The notes under the pieces: model-generated
Seen by the model: the letters and a program-made list of their open reading frames with translations, nothing else
Told to the model about the DNA's origin: nothing
Database searches by the model: none
NCBI RefSeq assembly: GCF_023660105.1
Contig: NZ_JAMHGA010000028.1
Span: 86,514-150,513, forward strand
Reading direction: 5' to 3'
Source of the DNA: Desulfovibrio aminophilus
GTDB lineage: Bacteria > Desulfobacterota > Desulfovibrionia > Desulfovibrionales > Desulfovibrionaceae
Length of the DNA: 64,000 bases
Part shown: positions 44,015-51,434 of the stretch, piece by piece
Numbering within the stretch: the first letter of the stretch is position 1
Layout of the letters: each line of letters starts with the position of its first letter
Translations under genes and position numbers: made by a program

Positions 44015-44753
44015 ATGTCGTTCGCTGAACTGTTCCGGGCCGTCCTGGTCGCGACCTGCATCCTGCTCCCGGTTGTTCCGGCCCGGGCGGGCGAAACCTT
44101 TGTCCTGGACGAGTAGCTTTTCCCTCCCACCGGGGACAACGCCGGTTACGAGGGCCCGGACACTCCGCTCGACGAACGGCTGTTCGTCCTGCCCTGGGTC
44201 ACGCTGGAAAAGGACACCGAAGAGGACGTCTTGCGCCGCTTCGGCAAGGCCCAATCCCTCCCCGGCTGGGACCGCTTCGCCTATTGCTACGAGGAGACCG
44301 GTTCCGGCGTGGTGGCCGTGTTTTCAGGATTCCGGGACGACGTGGTTCGCGCGATGCTGGCGGATTCCGCGCGAAGGCTGAAGGACGCCCGGCTGCGCGC
44401 GCGTGCCCCAGGCCGGTAGGCGGTGCGCGCATGAACCCTGAGCGCCGCCCGGCTGCGCGCGCGTGCCCCAGGGGACCTTCACCACGACCACGACGGCCGG
44501 GCTGCGCCTGGGCATGACCCGCGACGAGGCCGTGCGACTCCTGGGCGCGCCCAGGCTGGAAACCCCGTCCCGGCTCTACTACGGCCAGACCCTGAAGACT
44601 CCCATGGCCCCGGAAACGCGGAAGCGGTTCAGCCGACTCCGGCCGAACTCCACGGACGACGACGCCTGGGTCTACGAATACCGCATCATCATGCTGCGTC
44701 TGGACAGGGGGCGGGTCTATTCCTTCACCGTCAGCCGCTCCTCTTCCTCCTGA
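44015..44753 (+). pseudogene. Decayed secreted protein gene with BamE/SmpA-like half
   Basis: A signal peptide (AVLVATCILLPVVPARA) and 16 more codons are followed by an in-frame TAG (44114-44116). The same frame continues as LDERLFVLPWVTLEKD, VLRRFGKAQSLPGWDRFAY to 44419. A second part from 44463 in the next frame reads GLRLGMTRDEAVRLLGAP, a BamE/SmpA-type motif, then DDDAWVYEYRIIMLRLDRG to the stop. Between them a 27-base direct repeat (44386-44412 and 44446-44472, period 60) marks a duplication. One nonsense codon plus one frameshift suggest a dead gene; it may once have been another secreted partner of the toxin locus. Confidence 0.6.
44386..44472 (+). repeat. 27-base direct repeat with 60-base period
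   Basis: The 27 bases beginning CGCCCGGCTGCGCGCGCG and ending CCCCAGG occur at 44386-44412 and again, identical, at 44446-44472, inside the decayed gene. Confidence 0.9.
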
Positions 44754-44824
44754 CCGGCTTCGCCGGGTTCTAGAAAGGCGGAACGAGGGAACCTCTTTGG
44801 TTTTCTATGAACCGCCGAAGGCGG
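44754..44824. repeat. TTC-loop hairpin repeat (44.8 kb)
   Basis: CCGGCTTCGCCGG (44754-44766), TTCTAGAAAGGCGG ... TTTTCTATGAA, and CCGCCGAAGGCGG (44812-44824). The last hairpin and the stop of the minus-strand lipoprotein gene overlap. Confidence 0.78.
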
Positions 44825-45419
44825 ACCGGAGCGTGCCGAGCAGGGTCATGCGCAGGAGCGGGACGCACTGGTCAAAGGGGCAGTCCATGTCGAAGGGGCA
44901 GGGATGGGCCCGGGCCTCGATGCCGTAGGGCCGCTGGTCCGCGCCCGAGGCCGTGCTCCGCACCAGGAGCAGCATCTCGCCCTGGCAGGATTCCGGGGCA
45001 TTGGCGGCCGCGGCCAATGCCGGGCTCCAGATGTGGATGTCCGTGGCCCAGGGCAGGAAGCCGTCGTCAAAGGGGGGCATGGGCAGGCCGGATTCGGCCA
45101 GCCGCGCCACCTGACGGCCGTTGACGCAGAGCAGGTAGGCCCGCACCACGTAGTCCGGCGTGCCGTCCGGCTGGTAGCGGTAGCCCAGGGCCTCCAGCGC
45201 CCGGATCGCGTCACGCTCCAGCTCCACCACCTCGCCGTCCACGGGCACGGCCGTGCCCAGCTCGCCCAGCTGGTAGTCCCGCACCTGCAGGTTGAAGCTC
45301 GCGCCCGGCACGGGCTGGAAGGCCAGCAGATCAATGACCGGCGGCGCGTCCCGGCGGCCGGCGCAGGCGGCGAGGGGCAGCAGGGACGCCAGGAGCAGGA
45401 GCTGAAGGAAACGACGCAT
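44805..45419 (-). CDS. DUF4136-like envelope lipoprotein
   Basis: A 204-aa lipoprotein with lipobox LPLAAC (Cys near 19). The mature part resembles DUF4136 lipoproteins (VRDYQLGELG, RAIRALEALGYRYQ, PDYVVRAYLLC), which bind no known ligand. Five Cys in the C-terminal third (HPCPFDMDCPFDQC) are unusual. The tail AFGGS and its stop come from a TTC-loop repeat. Confidence 0.7.
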   Translation of the reverse strand: MRRFLQLLLLASLLPLAACAGRRDAPPVIDLLAFQPVPGASFNLQVRDYQLGELGTAVPVDGEVVELERDAIRALEALGYRYQPDGTPDYVVRAYLLCVNGRQVARLAESGLPMPPFDDGFLPWATDIHIWSPALAAAANAPESCQGEMLLLVRSTASGADQRPYGIEARAHPCPFDMDCPFDQCVPLLRMTLLGTLRSAFGGS

Positions 45420-45596
45420 GGGCCCTCCTTGGGTGCTCCTGCGTCCTAGCCTGGAATGCGCCCGGCGGGCAAGGCCCGCCCCGGTCTTGACGCCGGAACC
45501 GCGACCTGTCAGGAAGGCTTCCGTCGGGATTATTTTTTTCTAACGAAAGTCTAGATTTTTCACACGGTTTCTGCTAAACGAGGAGCCAATCACGGG

Positions 45597-46931
45597 GTGG
45601 GATGGATGCGGACGAATTTTCGCCTGACGACAATTTTCCTGCTATTCTGCGCCTTTGTCATGGTGGCCACGCCCGCCATGGCCAAGCGTTCCAAGTCGCA
45701 TTCCAAGGCCCCCGCCAAGACCGCGCAGGTCGTCTCCAGCTCAAAAAAAACGAAAAAACGCGCCGTGGCCGCCCCGGTGGCGAGCGAGGGCAAGGACCCC
45801 CTGCGCCTGCGGGTGCGTTCGGCCATCGCCGCGGACTTCCAGAGCGGCTCCATCTTCTACGAAAAGAACGCGGACACGCAGATCGCGCCCGCCTCGCTGA
45901 CCAAGGTGCTCACGCTCTACATCGTGCGCGAGGCCATTGAGCAGGGCAAGCTGCGCGAGGACGACGTGGTCAAGGTCAGCCACCGGGCCGCCTGCGCCTC
46001 GGGTTCGGTCATGGACCTCTACGCGGGCGAGCGCGTCACGGTGGGCGAGCTGATGAAGGGCATCGCCGTGGCCTCGGCCAACGACGGCTGCGTGGCCATC
46101 GCCGAGCACATGTCCGGCAGCGTGGACAACTTCGTGCGCCTCATGAACCGCAAGGCCCGCTCCCTGGGCATGCTGCGCACGACCTTCAAGACGCCCAACG
46201 GCCTGCCCGCCGACGGCCAGGTGACCACGGCCCGCGACATGCTCAAGCTCTCCCGGGCCTATCTCAAGCGCTTCCCCGAATCCCTGACCCTCCACTCCAC
46301 CCGCAACTACGTCCACAACCGCCGCAACCACCAGAACGCCAACCGCCTGCTCGGCGCGTTCGAGGGCGCGGACGGCCTCAAGACCGGCTTCGTCAACGCC
46401 TCCGGCTACAACATCATCGCCACGGCCAAACGCGACGGAAAGCGCATCATCGCCGTGACCCTGGGCTCCCGCTCCAGCGGCGTGCGCAAGCGCGAAACCG
46501 CCCGGCTCATGGAAAAGGTCTTCGCGGACCTGGGCGAGCCCGCCACCCGGCTGGCCAAGGCCAAGCCCCAGCAGCCCGAGGCCCCGGACCTGGACGACGA
46601 CGCCGCCCAGCCCGGCGAACGCCCCGAGGCCCAGGGCGGCGGTCTGGTCGGCCGCCAGGCTTCGGCCCTCAAGCCCGTGACCCTGCAGGTCCCGGCCAAG
46701 GGCCGCTACACCATCCAGGAAAGCACCTTCCGCTCCGTGGAAAACGCCCGGGGCCGCCAGGCCGCCCTGCGCGACGACGGCATCCCCGCCCGCGTGGTGG
46801 CCACCAAGGGCGACAGGAACACGTTCTACCGCGTGCTCATCGGCCGCTACACCTCCATCCAGCAGGCCGAAGCCACCCGCCGCAAGCTCGCCTCCGACTA
46901 CAACCTTCCCAACACCCTCATCACCCGCTAG
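45597..46931 (+). CDS. D-alanyl-D-alanine carboxypeptidase (S11) with C-terminal SPOR domain
   Basis: A penicillin-binding protein of the DacA type that trims peptidoglycan pentapeptides. Signal peptide (FLLFCAFVMVATPAMA), a basic linker, then the S11 motifs: SLTK (SxxK) in APASLTKVLT, SAN in ASANDGC, and KTG in GLKTGF. After a linker, a SPOR domain (residues about 365-444; YTIQESTFRSVENARGRQAA) should direct it to division-site peptidoglycan. Start is GTG 45597 or ATG 45606; AGGAG at 45581 favours the first. Confidence 0.92.
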   Translation: MGWMRTNFRLTTIFLLFCAFVMVATPAMAKRSKSHSKAPAKTAQVVSSSKKTKKRAVAAPVASEGKDPLRLRVRSAIAADFQSGSIFYEKNADTQIAPASLTKVLTLYIVREAIEQGKLREDDVVKVSHRAACASGSVMDLYAGERVTVGELMKGIAVASANDGCVAIAEHMSGSVDNFVRLMNRKARSLGMLRTTFKTPNGLPADGQVTTARDMLKLSRAYLKRFPESLTLHSTRNYVHNRRNHQNANRLLGAFEGADGLKTGFVNASGYNIIATAKRDGKRIIAVTLGSRSSGVRKRETARLMEKVFADLGEPATRLAKAKPQQPEAPDLDDDAAQPGERPEAQGGGLVGRQASALKPVTLQVPAKGRYTIQESTFRSVENARGRQAALRDDGIPARVVATKGDRNTFYRVLIGRYTSIQQAEATRRKLASDYNLPNTLITR

Positions 46932-47018
46932 CCGGCTTCGCCGGGGGCCTTCGGCCCGTTCCAGAAAGGTGGAAGACATTCCCGCCATTTGTCTTTCCAT
47001 ACTCCGGCGGAGCCGGAG
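46932..47018. repeat. TTC-loop hairpin repeat (46.9 kb)
   Basis: CCGGCTTCGCCGG (46932-46944) and GGGCCTTCGGCCC (46945-46957) stand back to back, followed by GTTCCAGAAAGGTGG ... GTCTTTCCATA and the arm pair CTCCGGC/GCCGGAG (47002-47018). Confidence 0.78.
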
Positions 47019-47023
47019 GCGTA

Positions 47024-47051
47024 TTGACAGAAAAATGGCCGCATGCATTAT
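47024..47051 (+). promoter_or_regulatory. Sigma-70 type promoter of the rhodanese gene
   Basis: TTGACA (47024-47029) and CATTAT (47046-47051) are 16 bases apart, about 30 bases before the start codon at 47081. Confidence 0.5.
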
Positions 47052-47080
47052 TCTCGTGGGAAGACCAAGGAGGTTTTCTC

Positions 47081-47473
47081 ATGAGACGGATGACGCGAAT
47101 TCTGTTCGTCACGGCGCTGCTGCTCTTCGCCGCCAGTGGCGCGGCACTGGCGGCCGAGGGCTACATGGACGTGGAGCCGGCCAAGGCCAAGGAACTCATC
47201 GACGCCACGCCGGACATCGTGGTCCTGGACGTGTCGCCTTACTACGCCAAGGGCCACCTGCCCAAGGCCATCAACCACCCGGTGGGCGACGGCTCCCTGG
47301 ACAAGGCCATCCCCATGCTGGACAAGAGCAAGACGTACCTCGTGTATTGCCACGGGGACGGGCCGAGCATCGCGGGAGCCAAGAAGCTGGTGGAGGCCGG
47401 ATTCAAGAAGGTCTACCGGCTCAAGGGCAACTACAAGGCCTGGGTGGACGCGGGATACCCCGTGGAGAAGTAG
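47081..47473 (+). CDS. Periplasmic single-domain rhodanese
   Basis: A 130-aa exported protein with signal peptide ending ASGAALAA and a rhodanese fold (IVVLDVSPYYAKGHLPKAIN). The active-site Cys is in YLVYCHGDGPS. Rhodaneses move sulfane sulfur; periplasmic ones are frequent in sulfur-metabolising bacteria. The start at 47081 follows AAGGAGG. The TAG stop abuts a GGGCCTTCGGCCC hairpin. Confidence 0.88.
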   Translation: MRRMTRILFVTALLLFAASGAALAAEGYMDVEPAKAKELIDATPDIVVLDVSPYYAKGHLPKAINHPVGDGSLDKAIPMLDKSKTYLVYCHGDGPSIAGAKKLVEAGFKKVYRLKGNYKAWVDAGYPVEK

Positions 47474-47643
47474 GGCCTTCGGCCCACAATAGAAAGGCCG
47501 AGGGAGGCTTTCGCCTTTTCGCCTTTCCATGAACCGGCGAAGCCGGGGGCCTTCGGCCCGTTCCAGAAAGGCGGGAGAGACTCCCGCCTTTTGTCTTTCT
47601 ATAATCCCCCGAAGGGGGCCTTTCTATAATCCGCCGAAGGCGG
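47473..47643. repeat. TTC-loop hairpin repeats, two and a half units (47.5 kb)
   Basis: GGGCCTTCGGCCC (47473-47485), CCGGCGAAGCCGG with GGGCCTTCGGCCC (about 47537-47562), CCCCCGAAGGGGG (about 47606-47618) and CCGCCGAAGGCGG (47631-47643) alternate with AGAAAGGC(C/G) ... CTTTC(C/T)AT cores. Confidence 0.8.
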
Positions 47644-47690
47644 CAAGAAGCGGATGGTTCGGGAAGCCGAGGCAGGGTATGAGGGGGGTC

Positions 47691-48539
47691 ATGAGCACGA
47701 CTGACGATCCCAGATTGGAGGCCGCGCGGCGGGCGCTGGAAACGGCGTTGGAAGCGGGCGGCCCTGCCCCGGCCCTGGCGGAGCTGGCGGAGATCGCCGG
47801 GCTCTCGCCCTGGCATTTCCAGCGCCGGTTCACGGCCGAATTCGGACTCTCGCCCAAGCGCTACGCCCTGGCCCGCAGGACGCGCATCCTGGCCGACGGC
47901 CTGGCCCGGGGCCGGGACGTGGAGGGGGCCGTGGCCGAGGCCGGATTCGGGTCGTCCAGCCGGGTGTACGGCCGCGCCGGGATGCTGGGCATGACCCCGG
48001 GACGGCTGCGGCGCGGCGGAGCGGGCGAGACCGTGCGCCACGCCCTGGGCCAGACGCGGCTGGGCCTGCTCCTCCTTGCGGCCACGGACGCCGGGGTCTG
48101 CTCGGTGGAGTTCGGGGACCGGCCGGAGGAGCTGCTGGAAGGCCTGAGGCGGCGTTTTCCCAAGGCCGTGATCGAACCGGGCGGGGAACGCGAGGCCATG
48201 CTCCTGGCGGCCGTGGTCCGGGCCGTGGAGGACGGCGTGGGGGCCGAGGGCCTGCCCCTGGACTTGCGGGGCACGGCGTTCCAGCTGGCGGTCTGGCGGG
48301 CGCTGCGGGACATCCGGCCCGGCGAGCGGCTGAGCTATTCCGAACTGGCGACGCGGCTGGGACGCCCCGGCTCCGCGCGGGCCGTGGCCCGGGCCTGCGC
48401 GTCCAACCCCGCGGCCGTGACCGTGCCCTGCCACCGGGTGGTGGGAGCGGACGGCTCGCTCACCGGCTACCGCTGGGGCCTGGCGCGCAAAAAGGCCCTC
48501 CTGGACAAGGAACAGGACGGGGCCTCCGGCCCTCGATAG
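47691..48539 (+). CDS. Ada-like AraC regulator fused to methylated-DNA-protein cysteine methyltransferase
   Basis: A 282-aa bifunctional protein for alkylation damage. Residues 10-110 form an AraC-type HTH (LAEIAGLSPWHFQRRFTAEF). Residues 120-275 form the O6-alkylguanine transferase with active site VPCHRVVGADG and GTAFQLAVWRAL. The N-terminal zinc and methyl-phosphotriester domain of E. coli Ada is absent. The start at 47691 follows GAGGGGGG. Its last codons lie at the edge of a repeat block. Confidence 0.9.
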   Translation: MSTTDDPRLEAARRALETALEAGGPAPALAELAEIAGLSPWHFQRRFTAEFGLSPKRYALARRTRILADGLARGRDVEGAVAEAGFGSSSRVYGRAGMLGMTPGRLRRGGAGETVRHALGQTRLGLLLLAATDAGVCSVEFGDRPEELLEGLRRRFPKAVIEPGGEREAMLLAAVVRAVEDGVGAEGLPLDLRGTAFQLAVWRALRDIRPGERLSYSELATRLGRPGSARAVARACASNPAAVTVPCHRVVGADGSLTGYRWGLARKKALLDKEQDGASGPR

Positions 48540-48547
48540 AAAGCCGC

Positions 48548-48691
48548 CCGCCTTCGGCGGATTCCAGAAAGGCGGAAGACACTCCCGCCTTTTGTCTTTC
48601 CATGAACCGGCGAAGCCGGGGGCCTTCGGCCCGTTCCAGAAAGGCGGAAGACCCTCCCGCCTTTTGTCTTTCCATGAGCCGGCGAAGCCGG
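48548..48691. repeat. TTC-loop hairpin repeats, tandem near-identical pair (48.6 kb)
   Basis: After CCGCCTTCGGCGG (48548-48560) come two copies of a 59-base unit (about 48561-48619 and 48633-48691). Each starts TTCCAGAAAGGCGGAAGAC and ends CCATGA(A/G)CCGGCGAAGCCGG; they differ at about three bases and are separated by GGGCCTTCGGCCC. Confidence 0.85.
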
Positions 48692-50260
48692 TTAGTGGCC
48701 GCCGCCGGCCTCGAAGCGTTTGCCGGAGGGCGGCTTCTTCATGATGAAGACCAGGGGCACGAGGCAGAGGAAGAGCACGGTCTGGGCCAGGAAGGCGTCG
48801 TTGAAGGACATGGCCGAGGCCTGGCGCTGGAGCTGCTGGTAGATGAGGGTGTAGGCCCGGTCCGTGTGGTCGGCGAGGCTGCCGAGCTTCCAGCTCAGGT
48901 GCAGCTTGAGCTGCTCGATCATGGTCTGGAAGTTGGGGTCCAGGGCGCTCATGTGCTCGGAGAGCCGGAGCTGGTGGAACTGGGCCCGGCGGGCGAGCAT
49001 GGTGGTCACGAAGGCCGTGCCGAAGCTGCCGCCCAGGTTGCGCAGGAGGTTGAAGATGGCCGAGGCGTTGTTCATCTGGGGCACGGGCACCCAGGCGAAG
49101 GTCAGGTAGGAGAGGGAGACGAAGAACAGGGGCATGGATATGCCCTGGACCACGCGGGCCATGACCGCGGTGTGGAAGTCGATGGACAGGTTGAACCCGG
49201 CCATGGACCAGAGGGCGTAGCCGTTGATGAGCAGCCCGGCGATGAGCAGGGCCCGGGCGTCGATCTTCTGGGTCAGCTTGCCCACCACGGGCATGGCGAC
49301 GAGGGCCACGGCCCCGCCGGGGCCCAGGACCATGCCCGCCAGGAAGGCGGTGTAGCCCATGAGTCCCTGGAGGTACATGGGCAGGAGCACGATGGAGCCG
49401 AAGAAGGCGAAGAAGCCGATGAACATGACGATGTTGCCGGCCGCGAAACTCAGGTTCTTGAAGATGCGCAGGTCCACGATGGGCCGTTCGTGGGCCAGCT
49501 CCCAGAAGACCAGCACGAGCAGGCTGACCCCGGCGACGATGGAGAGGACCAGGATGTAGTCGGCGCTGAACCAGTCGTCCTGCTGGCCCTTGTCGAGCAC
49601 GATCTGGAGGCTGCCGATGCCCAGGGTGAGCAGGGCCAGGCCCACGTAGTCCACCTTCTCGCCCGCGGCGCGGCGCTCCTGGTGCTCGGGGTCGGCCACG
49701 AAGGACTGGATCATGAACAGGGCCAGCACGCCGATGGGCAGGTTGACGTAGAAGATCCAGCGCCAGGAATAGTTGTCCGTGAGCCAGCCGCCGAGCAGCG
49801 GGCCGAGGATGGGCCCGAGGACCACGCCCATGCCGAACACGGCCATGGCCATGCCGCGCTGGTGCGGGGGGAAGGTCTCCATGAGGATGGCCTGGGACAT
49901 GGGCTGGAGCCCGCCGCCGCCGACGCCCTGGACCACGCGGAAGAGAATGAGCTGGAAGAGCGACCCGGCCGCGCCGCAGAGGAGCGAGCTGGCGGTGAAG
50001 ACCACCAGGGAGAGGATGAGGTAGCGCTTGCGGCCGAAGACCCGGGCCAGCCAGCCGCTCATGGGGATGACCACGGCGTTGGCCACGAGGTAGGAGGTGA
50101 GCACCCAGGTGACCTCCTCCTGCCCGGCCGAGAGGCTGCCCTGGATGTGGGCCAGGGCCACGTTGGCCACGCTGGTGTCGAGGATCTCCACCAGGGTCGG
50201 GATCATCACCGCCAGGGTGATGATCCACTTGTTCACCGGCGCGCCGGAAGCGGCGCTCAT
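48692..50260 (-). CDS. Drug efflux MFS transporter, DHA2/EmrB type
   Basis: A 522-aa transporter with 14 predicted spans. Motifs include the antiporter-like VVQGVGGGGLQPMSQAIL and GWLARVFGRKRYLI (motif A). EmrB proteins pump hydrophobic toxins with an EmrA adaptor; the membrane-fusion gene directly upstream overlaps by 4 bases. The C-terminus ends just before a repeat block. Confidence 0.93.
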   Translation of the reverse strand: MSAASGAPVNKWIITLAVMIPTLVEILDTSVANVALAHIQGSLSAGQEEVTWVLTSYLVANAVVIPMSGWLARVFGRKRYLILSLVVFTASSLLCGAAGSLFQLILFRVVQGVGGGGLQPMSQAILMETFPPHQRGMAMAVFGMGVVLGPILGPLLGGWLTDNYSWRWIFYVNLPIGVLALFMIQSFVADPEHQERRAAGEKVDYVGLALLTLGIGSLQIVLDKGQQDDWFSADYILVLSIVAGVSLLVLVFWELAHERPIVDLRIFKNLSFAAGNIVMFIGFFAFFGSIVLLPMYLQGLMGYTAFLAGMVLGPGGAVALVAMPVVGKLTQKIDARALLIAGLLINGYALWSMAGFNLSIDFHTAVMARVVQGISMPLFFVSLSYLTFAWVPVPQMNNASAIFNLLRNLGGSFGTAFVTTMLARRAQFHQLRLSEHMSALDPNFQTMIEQLKLHLSWKLGSLADHTDRAYTLIYQQLQRQASAMSFNDAFLAQTVLFLCLVPLVFIMKKPPSGKRFEAGGGH

Positions 50261-51252
50261 TTGTCCTTCTTCACCGTGCGGATGGTCGGGACCACGCTCA
50301 TGCCCGCCCGCAGCCGGGGGATGTCCTGGCCCGGCTCGATGGCGATCTTCACCGGGATGCGCTGGACCACCTTGACGAAGTTGCCCGAGGCGTTCTCCGG
50401 CGGGAAGAGCGCGAAGACCGAGCCCGTGCCCGCCTGAATGGAGTCCACGTGGCCCTTGACCGTGACCCCGGGGTAGGTGTCCACCTCGAAGGTGCAGGGC
50501 TGGCCGGGGCGCACGTCGGTGAGGTCGGTTTCCTTGTAGTTGGCCGTGACCCAGATCTCGGGCACGTGCAGGGGCACCACGCTCATGAGCGGCTGGCCGC
50601 GCGAGACCATGAGCCCGGGCTCCACGGACTTCTTGGTCACGAAGCCGGGCCCGGGGGCCGTGATGGTGGTGTATTCGAGGTTCAGGGCGGCCTGCTTGAC
50701 CTTGGCCTTGGCCGCCTCCACCCGGGAGTCGATCACGGCGGCGGAGGGGCCGCCCTCGCGGGCCCCGGCGTTGCGGCGGCGGATGGCGTCCAGCTTGGCC
50801 TGGGCCGCGCGCACGCGGGTCATGGCGCTGGTGGCCGCGGTCTGGGCCGTGTCCACCGAGGACTGGGACACGGCCTGGGTGCGCAGGAGGTCCTGGGACC
50901 GGCGCAGATCCAGGGCGGCCTGTTCAAACTGGGCCTTGGCCTGGTGCAGGTCCTGCTCGGCGGCCGTGGCGTCCTCCTCCAGGGCGGCCAGGGAGGCCCG
51001 GGCGTCGGCCAGGGCCACCTCGTACTCCACCGGGTCCAGGCGCACCAGCGGATCGCCCGCCTTCACCTCCTGGTTGTCCTCCACCAGGACCTCCGCCACG
51101 TAGCCCGCCACGCGCGGGGTGATGGTGTAAATCCGGCCGTCCACATAGGCGTCGTCGGTGGAGACCCTGTGCCGCGTGGCCAGGAGGTAGCCGCCCCAGG
51201 CCAGGCCGATGCAGGCGAGAACGAGGAGAATGAGGAGTCGTCTGTCCTTCAT
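50257..51252 (-). CDS. EmrA/HlyD-type membrane-fusion protein
   Basis: A 331-aa periplasmic adaptor with one N-terminal anchor (LLILLVLACIGLAWGGYLLA). It begins the HlyD pattern with STDDAYVDGRIYTITPRVAGYV, then a biotinyl-lipoyl-like fold split by a coiled-coil hairpin (residues about 85-185). DAYV and VLVEDNQEVKAGDPL are typical EmrA motifs. The gene is first in the operon, with a perfect palindrome 11 bases before its ATG. Confidence 0.92.
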   Translation of the reverse strand: MKDRRLLILLVLACIGLAWGGYLLATRHRVSTDDAYVDGRIYTITPRVAGYVAEVLVEDNQEVKAGDPLVRLDPVEYEVALADARASLAALEEDATAAEQDLHQAKAQFEQAALDLRRSQDLLRTQAVSQSSVDTAQTAATSAMTRVRAAQAKLDAIRRRNAGAREGGPSAAVIDSRVEAAKAKVKQAALNLEYTTITAPGPGFVTKKSVEPGLMVSRGQPLMSVVPLHVPEIWVTANYKETDLTDVRPGQPCTFEVDTYPGVTVKGHVDSIQAGTGSVFALFPPENASGNFVKVVQRIPVKIAIEPGQDIPRLRAGMSVVPTIRTVKKDK

Positions 51253-51262
51253 GGCGCCGTCC

Positions 51263-51276
51263 TAAACAATTGTTTA
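51263..51276. promoter_or_regulatory. Perfect 14-base palindrome upstream of the efflux operon
   Basis: TAAACAATTGTTTA is fully self-complementary and lies 11 bases before the EmrA-type start codon, where a TetR- or MarR-type repressor would block transcription or translation. No regulator gene is adjacent. Confidence 0.55.
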
Positions 51277-51434
51277 AAGCGAAAGTCGAGCACAGTCTGT
51301 AACCCAGAGCCGGGCATGGCGCAAGAGGCCGCGCGGCGCGGGGGAATTCTCCTGGCGAACAAATCCTTTGCCGAACCCGGCAAGTCGTGTACAAAAGGGC
51401 GGCGTCCCCCGCCGGGGAACGCCGAGGGTTGCCG

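Noticed and set aside
44114..44116. In-frame TAG as a pyrrolysine codon
   Set aside because: Some deltaproteobacteria use pyrrolysine, but the same gene also has a frameshift and an internal duplication, so simple decay is more likely.
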